DNA of 64,000 nucleotides from Agelaius tricolor. Taxonomy: Eukaryota; Chordata; Aves; Passeriformes; Icteridae. The position numbers and the translations under genes are program-made. The notes beneath the pieces are model-generated. The model was not told the origin of the DNA. It was given only the letters and a program-made list of their open reading frames with translations, and searched no databases. Shown in pieces: positions 14,496 to 25,700 of the stretch. Numbering within the stretch: the stretch's first letter is position 1; each line of letters begins with the position of its first letter. The DNA is taken from contig JALJCS010000001.1 of assembly GCA_023055355.1 (NCBI GenBank), positions 79,834,881 to 79,898,880 of the forward strand. Direction: 5' to 3'.

Positions 14496-14816
14496 TGTGG
14501 TTCTAGAAGGTTACCCAGTTTTTTCCCCCTGATTGGTTGTCATTTGGTGTAGAGTTTTCCATATTCCTAATCATTGTTTCAGATTGAACCATTACCCTCA
14601 GATCCACCCCTCAACTGACCCTATATATGTAGCCTGGCTATCCTATTCTGGGTCTTTGGAATTAGTCCTATACCATTGCTGGGCTTCTCCTGTTTGTTGT
14701 TTTCGTCATTAAACCCTTTTATTTTTTGGACAATACCATTGCATCCATCCCTTTATTTATCACCACCTTAGTCCTGACTGACACGGTCTCAGGGTCATGG
14801 AGCCAAAGCCATGACA
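14496..14816 (+). mobile_element. Solo LTR of an endogenous retrovirus (321 bp, 4-bp duplication AGCT)
   Basis: The stretch starts TGTGGTTCTAG and ends GCCATGACA, satisfying TG...CA, and is flanked by AGCT at 14492-14495 and 14817-14820. Inside are a TATATAT element (14622-14628) and ATTAAA (14708-14713), in the order expected of U3-R-U5 on the + strand. A 4-bp duplication is typical of gammaretrovirus-like (ERV1) integrases. No second copy is nearby, so it is a solo LTR. AGCT is short, so chance is possible. Confidence 0.65.
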
Positions 14817-14820
14817 AGCT

Positions 14821-15154
14821 GCCTTTGCCCACCCAGCCCAGCTGGAGAGCTCTTCCTTGGTTCCTCACAGCATGAACAGGAAGAGGTTTTGAATGACATC
14901 TCTTTATTTCCTTATCTTCAGAGTCTGCTTTAATGAGATATGCAGATTAGCAAACCAAAGTTAATTATTTTCTGACACAAATTAGGGGAGATGAATCACT
15001 GATTACTAAAGCAACTTTGAGATGTCTCTTTGCATGGCTTATGTAAAACAAAGGGAAAAGTGACAACCACACAAAGCTCTGGTGACGTCTGTAACACCCT
15101 TGAGGAAGTAAGTAGGGGTAGATATTTCCACAAGTATATTTCACAGCCACCAAA
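14821..15154. other. Intergenic, nothing recognised
   Basis: About 330 bases of unique-looking DNA between an LTR and a CR1 copy. Confidence 0.55.
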
Positions 15155-15329
15155 ATCATGGAATCATTTGGGTTGGAAGGGACCTTAAAGATCATCTAGT
15201 TTCAATGCCACTGCCATGGTCAGGGAACCTTTCACTAGACCAGGTTGCTCAAAGCTCCGTCCAACCTGGCCTTGAGCACTTCCAGGGATGGGGCGTCCAC
15301 AAAGACTCTAGGCAACCTGTTAGGGTGTC

Positions 15330-15331
<2 letters not shown>
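15155..15331 (-). repeat. CR1 LINE 3' fragment, reverse orientation
   Basis: In + strand reading it shows the reverse complement of the CR1 end: 'aatcatggaatcatttgggt', 'ttggaagggaccttaaagat', 'tggccttgagcacttccagg', 'gatggggcgtccaca'. It stops abruptly at 15331, next to a 28-base A run. Confidence 0.9.

Positions 15332-15333
<2 letters not shown>

Positions 15334-15361
<28 letters not shown>
15334..15361. repeat. A(28) homopolymer
   Basis: Uninterrupted run of 28 A, directly at the 5'-truncated end of the reverse CR1 copy. Length is probably variable and prone to sequencing error. Confidence 0.95.
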
Positions 15362-15363
<2 letters not shown>

Positions 15364-17020
15364 TGAGTTTCCCAATTCATCTGCCTGAAGGCTCAATATA
15401 GCATTCAACCAGGTTCTTCATACAATTTCTGATAGAAAAAACCTAAGTTTTTTCTCTCTTAACTATAAAGGCAGCCTAACATCCCATCATGGTTTAAATA
15501 ACTGTTTGACATAGAAGTCAAGCAGACAGCTCCCATTCTAGACACCTTCTTTTCCACATTTGTCCCCTGGGCTTTTCTAATCACTCTGACAAATGGCTTT
15601 AAATACAGATTAAGTGTTCTTATGAAGAAGTTATTGGGTTTTGTGGAAGGAAAAGAGTCACATGAAAATTTAGCTTTTCATCTTGTCTCCTGGCTCTAGA
15701 AGTCATGGATGAACTATACCCCCTGCAAAAAACAACTATGCTTGAACATACAGGACTCTATTTGTATTAATAAATTAAGCTAGAGGCATAGGCCTGACCA
15801 CTGGATTTTCTAGAGTGGCTACATCATTAGAATAATCCATGGCATAATTTTGTCTCAGGTCAACTAGCACTTTCCTACACAATCCTCAGGTATGGTTTTG
15901 GAATTAATGTAAACCAGGGATTTTTGGAGTTAATACAAGACAGGGATCAATCAATAAACACTCAACATTTTTCAGAAGCTAAAGAGCTCCATAGTGTGGT
16001 AATGGCCAGATAAGGCCAGCTGGCTTCAAGGCCAAAAAGGGCTCCAGGTTTTGCTGAGTTTACCACTGGCAGTATAACTGCAGTATATCAATAACCCAAA
16101 GCAATGAAACCAAAAGATCCATGTTGTCCCCTTAACCATTCTTCTGAAATTGCAATGAACTTAATCCATTTGTTGGTAAAAGGAAAAAAACTGGCATCAT
16201 ATGTTTAAGGCCAAAAATATAACATAAAACTAACCATAATTTATTCCCCTTGGTGAAATCTAGACTCTGGATTTTGTGCTCACTGTTGGTGCCACTGTTT
16301 TCACATGCAGCAGTGTAAGGAAAGTCTTTGGGGACAGTTTTATTTAACTGAAATAATCTGGGCAGGTTACTGTGATATCAAAGAGTTGGGGTGTAACACC
16401 AGAGCTGCACTGGCTCAGAGGTTCAATCACAGATTTTAACAATAGTCATACTTGTCCAATTTGTATCTTGCTTCCTGATAATGCATATTTGCACACCGAC
16501 CTTTCACAAATCACACTGCCATGTGTGGCCAGCTGGTATGATTAAACTGTTTACTTCTCATGTGGAACCTCCAGATGCTAAAGACATAAATTTGAAATGC
16601 AGATGTTATAAGACAGGCCTTTAAATCCATCCACTCTGTCTACTGTATTGCTGCCTTCTCTGTGTGATTTCAGAAGCTTTACCAATGCAAGAGCTGTGAA
16701 AAACAGGCTTTTGCTCAGTGTACTGGAGCCTTGACATCTGAACAACCCCAATCGAAGTACAGTAGATTTTGTGATACCTAAAATCAGAGTCAGCCTTTTC
16801 TCCTCTGCTCTATGGAAAGGCTCTCAGGTGGCTGCTCACCTGAGAGCCCAACATAATAACTGCAAAGTTCTATGAAGTCCAAAGGTGAATATGTGCCAAT
16901 AAACACAAAATCAGCATTTGTGAGCAACTGTGACATGCAGGTCTCAAGTAGTGAAATGTTCTGTAAGTTTCCTTCAAGACCATGCTTACATCAGTATCAG
17001 AAAAAGTCAGCAAAGTCTTT
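15362..17020. other. Intergenic, nothing recognised
   Basis: AT-rich sequence, no conserved open frame, no clear repeat. Confidence 0.55.
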
Positions 17021-17026
17021 ACATCT

Positions 17027-17411
17027 TGTAGCCATGATATTTGCTGAAAAATCTTTTACTTATTATTTTTTCCCCTGAGAAGCTGAGAGGCTTCAGGAAC
17101 AAAATGTAAACAATGGTTATCTGCTGCTGTGGAATGCAACAGGTGGAGCTTTGATTGGTCTCATGTGGTTGTTTCTAATTAATGGCCAATCACAGTCAGC
17201 TGGCTCGGACTCTCTGTCCGAGGGGCAAGTTTTTTTATCATTCCATTCCTTTTCTATTCTTAGCTAGCCTTCTGATGAAATCCTTTCTTCTATTCTTTTA
17301 ATATAGTTTTAATATAATTTATATCATAAAATAATAAATCAAGCCTTCTGAAACATGGAGTCAGATCCTCATCTCTTTCCTCATCCTAAGACCCCTGCAA
17401 ACACCATCACA
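17027..17411 (+). mobile_element. Solo LTR of an endogenous retrovirus (385 bp, 6-bp duplication ACATCT)
   Basis: It begins TGTAGCCATGATATTTGC and ends ACACCATCACA, flanked by perfect ACATCT copies at 17021-17026 and 17412-17417. It has CCAAT-type elements in both orientations (about 17154-17193) and AATAAA at 17333-17338. Much of the sequence matches an abundant passerine LTR type I recognise by wording ('aaaatgtaaacaatggttat'). A 6-bp duplication fits alpha/beta-type retroviral integrases. Confidence 0.88.
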
Positions 17412-17417
17412 ACATCT

Positions 17418-18179
17418 CACCCAAGTAACTCTCGTAAGCAGCAAAGAATGTTGTGGTCCTAAAACTTCACATTTCACAATAGGAATACAGTCCAATTTTG
17501 ATTGTTCCATATACATGAACTTTCAACTACTCAGTGTTGAGTCTCCTTCTGAACCTCTTAGCTTCCATTCAGGACCCATTAAACAAATGTCCTTCAACAT
17601 TTAAGAAGCTGCTTGTTCTAATTTTAGCAATGTAGCAAGGACATGTTCTTGCATTCCCCTTCATTACCATATTGTCAGCCTCCCAAATTAACACTCAAGA
17701 TCTTATTTCCATGTCACAGACAAAGGTGACAGGAGAATTTATAAGGTTTAATTTGAAATATTGCCCTGTTCCCTGCAATTAAGTTTATTTCTCTAAGTTG
17801 GATGAGAAGAAAAATGTCTTACTCTGCTACATCCATTTCTGTTATACTTGGTCATTCTGTACTAGCATTTGCCTCATTAAATTGAATGTCCCTATATGAC
17901 ACTGATGATGTTAAGATTTGGAACAGAAACTTTAGGATCCATCCCAGTAGAGAAAGATGATAAATGTCTGGATGCAGATGCACCATAATGCATGGAAGAA
18001 GCAGGGTGTAAGAATGGCATGTGTTGGCACCTAGATTAGCTCATCATCAAGTTCATAGCATATCTACCAACAGTTTCTGCATGTCTCACACCCAGTCTAG
18101 GTTAAAAAAGGAGAGCCTAAAATAAAGAACATCCTACATCAAGACTAAAACAAAGATTCAAGACATTACAAGATGATGG
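17418..18179. other. Intergenic, nothing recognised
   Basis: No gene or clear repeat between the LTR and the next CR1 copy. Confidence 0.5.
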
Positions 18180-18408
18180 TAAGAAGATGAGGAACCGGGA
18201 ATTTCATTTAAACATAAAAAAACCTTTTTTACCTGAAGGGGTGTTTAAAAATGGTAGTTGTGGAGTCTTCACTCTTGGAAATATTCAAAACCACACCTGG
18301 TATGGTCTAAAGCAAATTGCTTTGCTTACCCCTGCTTTGAGCAGGTGTATTAGAATAGATAATCTTCAGAGGTCCCTTCCAACCTCCACCATTCTGTGAT
18401 TCTAACAG
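18180..18408 (+). repeat. CR1 LINE 3' fragment
   Basis: Shows degraded CR1 wording: 'tagttgtggagtcttcactc', 'ttggaaatattcaaaaccac', 'cttcagaggtcccttccaac', ending 'cattctgtgattct'. Its one open frame is part of the repeat. Confidence 0.88.
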
Positions 18409-21098
18409 GGCTGGATCCTGAAACCCTCTTCTTAAGGAGACAAATAACCATGAGCAAATTCTCTGAATGAGATGCAATGGGATAGTGAAACGAGATCGAG
18501 GTCATCAGGTCATCATCAGCTTCTGTAGGTGCAAAAATGCTTATCTGAAATTATCAACCGGTCATCAAACTATGGAGAACCCAGGAAATTTGATGAGTAC
18601 TCAGTAATCAGAGTCCTTTGTATATTTTTCCTCTACAATGCACATGGACCAGACTACCTTGCCTACCTGATCAACTTGATCATCTCAGATGCCTGAATGG
18701 TGGGTATGTGACTTGGAGACACATGTCTTAGTGCTTGAGATCATTCAGGTATGAGGGTGGAAGAAAATGAGATAACCTTTCCTTCCATATAACATCTGCC
18801 TCTGAGCTTTATAAAATTGTTTCTACAATGGTGCGGCATTATTTCCTACAGTGATGTGATGCAATATGTGGCAGTGTGAGTGACCTTTTTCTTCCACAGA
18901 AGCACTGTAAAATTCAGTGCACAAGATTTAATGTAACACTTCCTCATATGGGATAAATTAATACTGACCCAACTCCTGACCTTTGTTCATTTTTAAACTG
19001 CTTGTCTAAAAGATGTGGGCTAGTTCAGCTACGGGAAGCCCAAGGACCTTTGTTTCAACCCAGGTCAGCTCACACTATCAGAATTAACCCTTCTTGCCCC
19101 AGAGTTGACAGCTACATTAACTTATGAGTACTCAGTTAAAAAATACAACACATTATGTCTAATTTTGCACATATGATTTTCCATTTTAATACTAGCAAAC
19201 AGTGCAAATTGTCATGTCAATGCAGTAGCTCAAACTAACCTTGTTTCTGGCAGCTTCCATCAAAATCTTAAAGACTGTAAGACTCACTCCTCTTCAACTC
19301 CTTTTACTCTTCTTCTTCCTTGATCTCCAATCTCAAGCGCACAACACTTTTATGAGCAGACTGTTTTGACAGTACCCACAGTACAATGATGAGATATGCT
19401 GCATGTCAAAGGCAAGCAGCACCATCTGCCAGCTCTTTCAGAGCACTGCAAGGAGCAGCAGGCTTGCACCAAACTTGGGCAATCCTGCAGTAGAAGTGGG
19501 TGAGAAAAGGAAAGATGATATTTCTCACACACTCCCCAATTCTCTATAAAATTCTACAGTAAAGATAACTGTTACGTGCCATTGAATCAGTTCATGACTC
19601 AAACTAATCAAGATTTTTTGAAATAGACCAAACTACAACATATTTTTCTGAACTTTGATTTGTTGCAATAAAAAAGCATTCAAAGTAATATGCTACTTTA
19701 ATTTAAAGGCTTTGGGGAAAAAGTTTCCTAAGGTCCAAGACGGATATCTAGCAAAAGAGACCTGACCACAGGCATTCATATATAACCAATATTCTCTTGT
19801 CTTAGATGATCCTCTAATATTTTCCCCTGAGAATCTCTAAGATAGAGTGAAGGAGCTGTCTCTAGTCCACTCATTTCTATTCTTTCACTCCATTTGCTCT
19901 CCATCCCCTTTTCAAACATGTATCTGAATTAATATGTCTCCCTGCACAGGGACAATTGGCTAGAGACTTTTCAAATATTCTTTTTAAATAAACTTTTGGG
20001 AAACAATGCTTTTTCTGGTAGTATACAAGCAGGTTAGTTATGAAAACAACCTCCTCCTCTGAGGAGGAGTTGATGCAAGACATGCTCCCTGATAAAAGAT
20101 AAAAAAAAAAAAGTAAAAAACAAGATAGTTCTCCAGACCTCTAGCTTCCAAAAAATAAACACATGCCACAGCTCTGATCTCCTAGAAATACCCTTTCCTC
20201 AGACTGCTCTTCTGTACAGTAGTGGGAATTAGCTTTCTGATAGATGACATGTTTTAATTAGTGACAATAGCCGACTGAGTGAGGGGAAAGGAAGGTAAGT
20301 TAGTCTGTAGATTTGCAAGTTCTGGCACAGAAAACATGTAGCACAGCAAGATCTAAAATCCAAAAGGGTCCAAATACTAACACAAGGCAAACACATGCAT
20401 TTTTAGATGCTTAATACAGATTTCATATACTTCTAAAAGCCATCAGTCGAGTCCAGACAGAGTACCAGCTGGTGTCTGGAGATAAGATGTTTTGACTTCT
20501 AGCTTGTCACTCATTTGTCACTCAAAGGAAAAACTGCAGAACTCACAAGATGACTAAGACAATATTTGAAAAATAAAGGGCATCACTCCAAAGACAGTAT
20601 TCCACATGGTAAACCAACAAGTGTAGGCAGAGGATCAGCACTGAGTTGGTAGCTGGTTCTACTCATATAGTATAAATCAAGCTTGTGAAATACTAAATAA
20701 AACAGAGTAGCATAAAATATGCATCTGGGATGACCAGCTTCTGGCTCATCACACAACCTGCCTGGCCAGGCTGGCCAGTGGCAAGACAAAAGGGACCCCC
20801 TGTGGCTTTCAATCGTGGTTTCATGTTCCTTTGCAACTTTGCTCATGCTGAACCTCTCTTTCCATGGGAAATCTGCAAATTGCAATGTTACTAACACACA
20901 ATTTACTATATTTAAATGTTTTTGTACTAGAAGGACTCAAGTGAAACTGGCTGTTGTTACATTTTAGCATCTTTCCTGATAAGTTATGTATCTTCCACAT
21001 CTTTGTCACATGCACAGGGCTGCCATGTAGACATTTTCCTGCACTGTAATCCTCACTATCCCTACACTTACAAAGATGAAAATGTAGCAAATAAGGCT
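18409..21098. other. Intergenic, no gene recognised
   Basis: AT-rich DNA. A minus-strand open frame of 104 codons (20583-20897) has no recognisable motif. Confidence 0.5.
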
Positions 21099-21104
21099 AA
21101 ATGC

Positions 21105-21768
21105 TGTTGTGATGTGTTAGGTTGGTATGTTCCATTCCCCCCTGTTTTGTAATGGTTCTGCCCTGGTTCTCCTCCCCTCCCAGTTTCTGTCAGTCTTCCT
21201 AGCTCCTCCCCAGTTGCCCTGACAGCGAATGTATCCCCTCCTGAACCCCTCCCCATCTCCCTGGAGACCAATGTATCTTCTTCCAAACCCCACCCCAGTT
21301 GCCTGCCAGTCACTCTGCACCCCTAGCTTTTTCTCTAGAACATTCTAGCTAGGGCGTTGAGTGATTGGCTCAGGGGCCAGGGCCCCTCCCTTGGTTTGCC
21401 ACTATTGGTATTCCTTCTAAGTCAATCTCTTGTATCCCACTCCTCCCTGGATTCCCATTCGTTCCTGAATGGTTCCCACCCCTACCTCCCACAACCTTTA
21501 TAACCTGATGTGATCCCTCCCCTTGTCCTCTTCAGTTCCTGGCCTTCCCTGGATTTACAATAAACGTAGACTAGCCACAAGTGAAGAGCGCTCTCTTTTT
21601 CCTGCTGAAGCTTTACGCAGCCACGTCCTCACTCAAGGCAGCATTGCTACTATAACGTAGGGTGCTGACCATAGGCGCTGTGCCTGACATCAAAGTCGGG
21701 ATAGTGCCCTCCTGGCTGCAAGTGGTGCTGGCCCACTTGCCGGGACATCTCTAGCCAACGCCGCTTCA
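21105..21768 (+). mobile_element. Solo LTR of an endogenous retrovirus (664 bp, 6-bp duplication AAATGC)
   Basis: It begins TGTTGTGATGTGTTAGG and ends CGCCGCTTCA, flanked by perfect AAATGC copies at 21099-21104 and 21769-21774. A TTATAA element near 21498 and AATAAA at 21559-21564 lie in U3-R order on the + strand. The U3 part is unusually C/T-rich, with two imperfect copies of a roughly 45-base unit around 'aatgtatc' (about 21220-21300). CpG content is higher than in the surroundings. No internal region or second LTR is present. Confidence 0.85.
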
Positions 21769-21774
21769 AAATGC

Positions 21775-22381
21775 AAAATGGAATGTGCATAGGAGAAAGT
21801 CACAAGAGTCTTCACATGAGAAAAGCAATTTTTTTTTCTCTTTTCCAATTTAAAACATGGATATATTCTCAGCTTCTTGATACTCATTAGCTTGATAATG
21901 AGTAACCCCACTATTTGCTTCTGGGGTTGTTTTATTTATTTTGCAAGTTCACCAAGTTTTGCAAATTCTCTGGAACTCAACGCACATGCGCACATTCACA
22001 CAAGTCTGTTACAAATTCTTCTTGTCACAGATCCACCAACTGAAGTGAATTAGAGAAGCTAATTTGATCCCCATATCTAAGTGGTGTGAGAGAACAGCTG
22101 GCACTGTGCCACTGCAGAATCTGAAGGGCAGACCTGTCCTATCTCACTGATACAAATCTAACTACAGTACAAAGGGCTGCCATGCAGAATCAGACTCCCA
22201 AGCCTTCTCCACCACACAATTAGAGAAAATCATCTCACAAAAATCTATGGTATGCCAAAAAGGTGGCATATTTTTCTGCAGAGCTTTTTCCCTCATCTCA
22301 GAGGATGTGAGGAATGAGCTAGGAAAAGGGAAAGGCAAATTTGCAAGCAAAAGAGCTCTGGGGGGAAAAGCGATTAATTTG
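21775..22381. other. Intergenic, nothing recognised
   Basis: No coding or repeat signal until the pyrimidine tract at 22382. Confidence 0.5.
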
Positions 22382-22415
22382 TTTTCTTTTCTTTTTTCTT
22401 TTTTTTTTTTTTTTT
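22382..22415. repeat. T-rich pyrimidine tract
   Basis: TTTTC-type units grading into a long T run, 34 bases with a few C. Confidence 0.9.
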
Positions 22416-22498
22416 GGTAATGCCTACAGTGTGGAGTTCCTATGACTCATAACTGGCTTTAAATTGGCAACAGCGGCAAATGTTGTTACAGAATGGTA

Positions 22499-22783
22499 AA
22501 CTGCAATCCTTGGCTGGACCTTAGACAAAGTGCCTGAGCCTTTCCTCCAGCTACACAGTCCCCATGGTATAGATCTTTCTGCAGCTCCAGGCTTTCTTTG
22601 GCAGCCCCTTTCCAACTCCACCCCAGCTGCAATCTCTAGGATGTCTTGGTATCTCAGCACCCAATACTAGGCTGAGCCACTAGCCATAGACCACTGTTAT
22701 AGATGGATAATGAGATGATTGGCTCTCGCAATTAAAAGATAACAATTGTCACTTTGTCTAAGGTCCAGCCAAGGATTGCAGTT
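22499..22783. repeat. Perfect 34-bp inverted repeat with 217-bp spacer
   Basis: The left arm (22499-22532, beginning AACTGCAATCCTTGGCTGGA) and right arm (22750-22783, beginning CACTTTGTCTAAGGTCCAGC) are exact reverse complements over 34 bases; homology stops sharply on both sides. The spacer has no gene. The right side ('gatgattggctctc...aattaaaag') resembles LTR-like wording in passerines, so two opposed retroelement pieces are one possible origin. Confidence 0.9.
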
Positions 22784-25700
22784 CAGTACAGAGACAAAAG
22801 ATAATCTCAAAGCTATACCTGTAAAAAGGCTGGAAGGTTTCTTTCCAAGTAAACTAAAGACTGATGCCAGAAGTCACTTTGGAAGAGTGTCATCAGCCCT
22901 GCTCCTGGAGCTCTGGGCTTTCTCTCAACCCAGCACTGAAGTAAAGCAGTGGCATTACCAGAGCTCATATCCAAAGAATTCTGATTGGGAAAGATTGCTG
23001 GCCTATGATTTAGCTTATTGCTTGGGACAGGACTAGATCTGAGAGCCACAGACAACAGTAGGAGCAGAGCTGGAAGATGACAGAAAGGACTGCAAAAAGT
23101 ATCTTCTTTGGATGTGGTGTAACTGGGAGAAGGTTTGAGCAACCCTGTCCAAGGGACACTCTAGGATTAGGTTTAGGGTCAGGTTAAGAGAAAAAGCCAG
23201 CACAAAACTACAGCTGCAGGGACCCAGGAAAGTATATTCCAAAGCAAACTAAGGGCTAATGCCCTAAATCTTCTCTAAGATATATTCAGCCAGAGGAAGC
23301 TCTTAGTTTAGCGGCAGTGTGGTTTATTCTCACCAGAATTTTCTAAACCTCACTAACACTTTTTAATTTAATAGCGACTAAAGAGGTTGCATACCACAGC
23401 ACTGGTAACATCACTAGGAGCAACATGAAGCACTGTTGATTAGGCTACAACACAGTAGAGGGTGCCATCTATAGGGGTTTTTGTTTTAATAATGTTTAGG
23501 TGCATTTCAAAGCTCTTGTGTGTTTGTGTCCCTATTCACTGGCCCTGAGTGCAGGTTTTACTGACTGTCCCCATGCTCACAGTCACAGGCAATGGCAACT
23601 CAAGCTTAGTACTGACCAAGAGGAGCTTATAGAAAAATATTGCAAACTTCTTACAGAGTAATGGCCACTGCTGCTTTCTGTTGTATAAGAACTAGACCCA
23701 GTAGCATAACCTCAGTGACAAATAACCTTCCCTGCTGTCTTCTCTGTCAGTGCTGTCATAAATCTCTGTTAGATAATATGCACACAAAGCATACACATCT
23801 CCAAGTGTTCTGCTGAGATCCCCATGAGCTAAAGGCATCAGAGCTGCCACTGAAAGGAACATACTGTGCTCGGGTCTGCAAAGGGCACGTAGTCTTACAC
23901 AGAGAAATGGCACAGTGGCACCTAGTGGTTATCACTGCTTTAGCTCATACCAAGCAATAATCCTTGATTCATTAGGGCCGTGCCCTGCGCCAGTGCTCAG
24001 ACAGGGAAATCTAAAAACTGTAGGGCTATAAAAGCTAAATTATAAAATACAAAAGCTAAAGGGCAGGGGAAATCTGGAGGTCTGTCTTTCTGCCTCCCTC
24101 TCCCCTGAAGAAAAGCCCCCAGGCATGAGGGGCCAACCCCAGGCTCAGTCATTCTCAATAGCTCTTCCAACAAACAGCTTTTATGAACTTGTCCTTAACT
24201 TCTTCTCAACTCTCCTTCAGCTGCTTCCACATATTGGAAGCAGATCATGTGGATATTTGTACTATACAGGTATTTGTCATCTATTTTCATTGTTTACTCA
24301 TTACTAGGAAACAGGTCAGTCCAGTTCTTTCTAAACCTCTGTCACCTTGATGCCCTTCTCTAAAATAATTTCAATTTATTGTTGGGATTTTGTTTAGCAA
24401 AGCAGTTCCATTTTTTTTGTCACAGTGCAAATAAAGGCAAGCTTATCTATTATTCAGCTAATGAGGCAATTTATGTTGTCCATTAGCAACTCAGGCTAAG
24501 AAACTCCAGAAAAGCAAACAAGATTGGTGGTAACTGCCCTACAGAAGCTTTTTTTTCCAACCCCATCCCCAAAATAATCAATTTCTTAATGAAAGCTAGA
24601 GAAGCATTTGAAAAAATAAAACAGCAATAGGAAATCAGGCCAATGAATCAACAAGACTGTACCTTGGAAGAAAACTACTGACCAAGCTGAAAGGAGAGGA
24701 GCATGACAGGGCTGCAGAACCCTGTCCCATCAGCCAGTATCCCCAGGGATGCAGGTACCACTAGAGCTGCCTGGAGGTGCAGGGTCCCCCTTCCAGTCAG
24801 ACTTGCTTCCACCAACCTGAAACAAACAAACAAACAAACAAACACACCAACAAACTAGTAGAGATCTACATCAATAACACCTAATAAAATACCCCTTCAC
24901 CACCACTCACAGTATTTTCCCCTTCTTTTTACAGTTTCCCTTGGTGTACATACACTGCTGTACTTTTCAACTCCCTCAATATCTGCTCTCTTAGTCTTGT
25001 TCCATCACTTCTCAAATATCCTTTAAAATCAATGCTTCTGAAAGCTTCACTAAAACACAGGCAAAGCCAGGCTGGCCTGTGTTTATTGGAGTTTAAGGCA
25101 AACCCTCCTGTTCAGGGGTAGAAGGGAACTAGTACAGCCCAAAGCAGCTAAATGAGGAAGGTTTCTATATTCAGTGACTTAGTAAAGCAAGACACCAGGA
25201 GGGGAAGCTGAGGTGGACTCACAAGCTATACATGAGATGTCTGAAAACACTGATTTCTGCTGAAACACATATTTGTAATAAGATCATACAGCTTCAGCCT
25301 TTCAGGAACAATTAAAAAACATTTGACTGGTTTTAAACTTACTTACAGTCCCTCTAACACAATCTGACAGGAAGGTCTGTGGTGCTGGCTCTTAGATTTT
25401 CAATGGGCTGATGCTTTGACTTTCTTGAGCAGAGATGTTAAGTGTCCAAACAGATGCTGCAAACACATGCAGTGCTTGTCTAGCAGAGTTACAGTGATTT
25501 GATGTGTAGAACTACACATAGCCATTAAGCTTGTGTGGCAAAAGCTTACCTCAGCAGACAGCCTTGCACAGAAATAATTTGTCATGCAAAAGAAAGCATT
25601 AACTATGCTAGCAATGCTGTGTTCACTGTACAAGTAGGTGGCAAAGATGGGCCTTCACAGAGTCAGGAACACTGGAGGTGATCCTCAGAGCCACAGTTAA

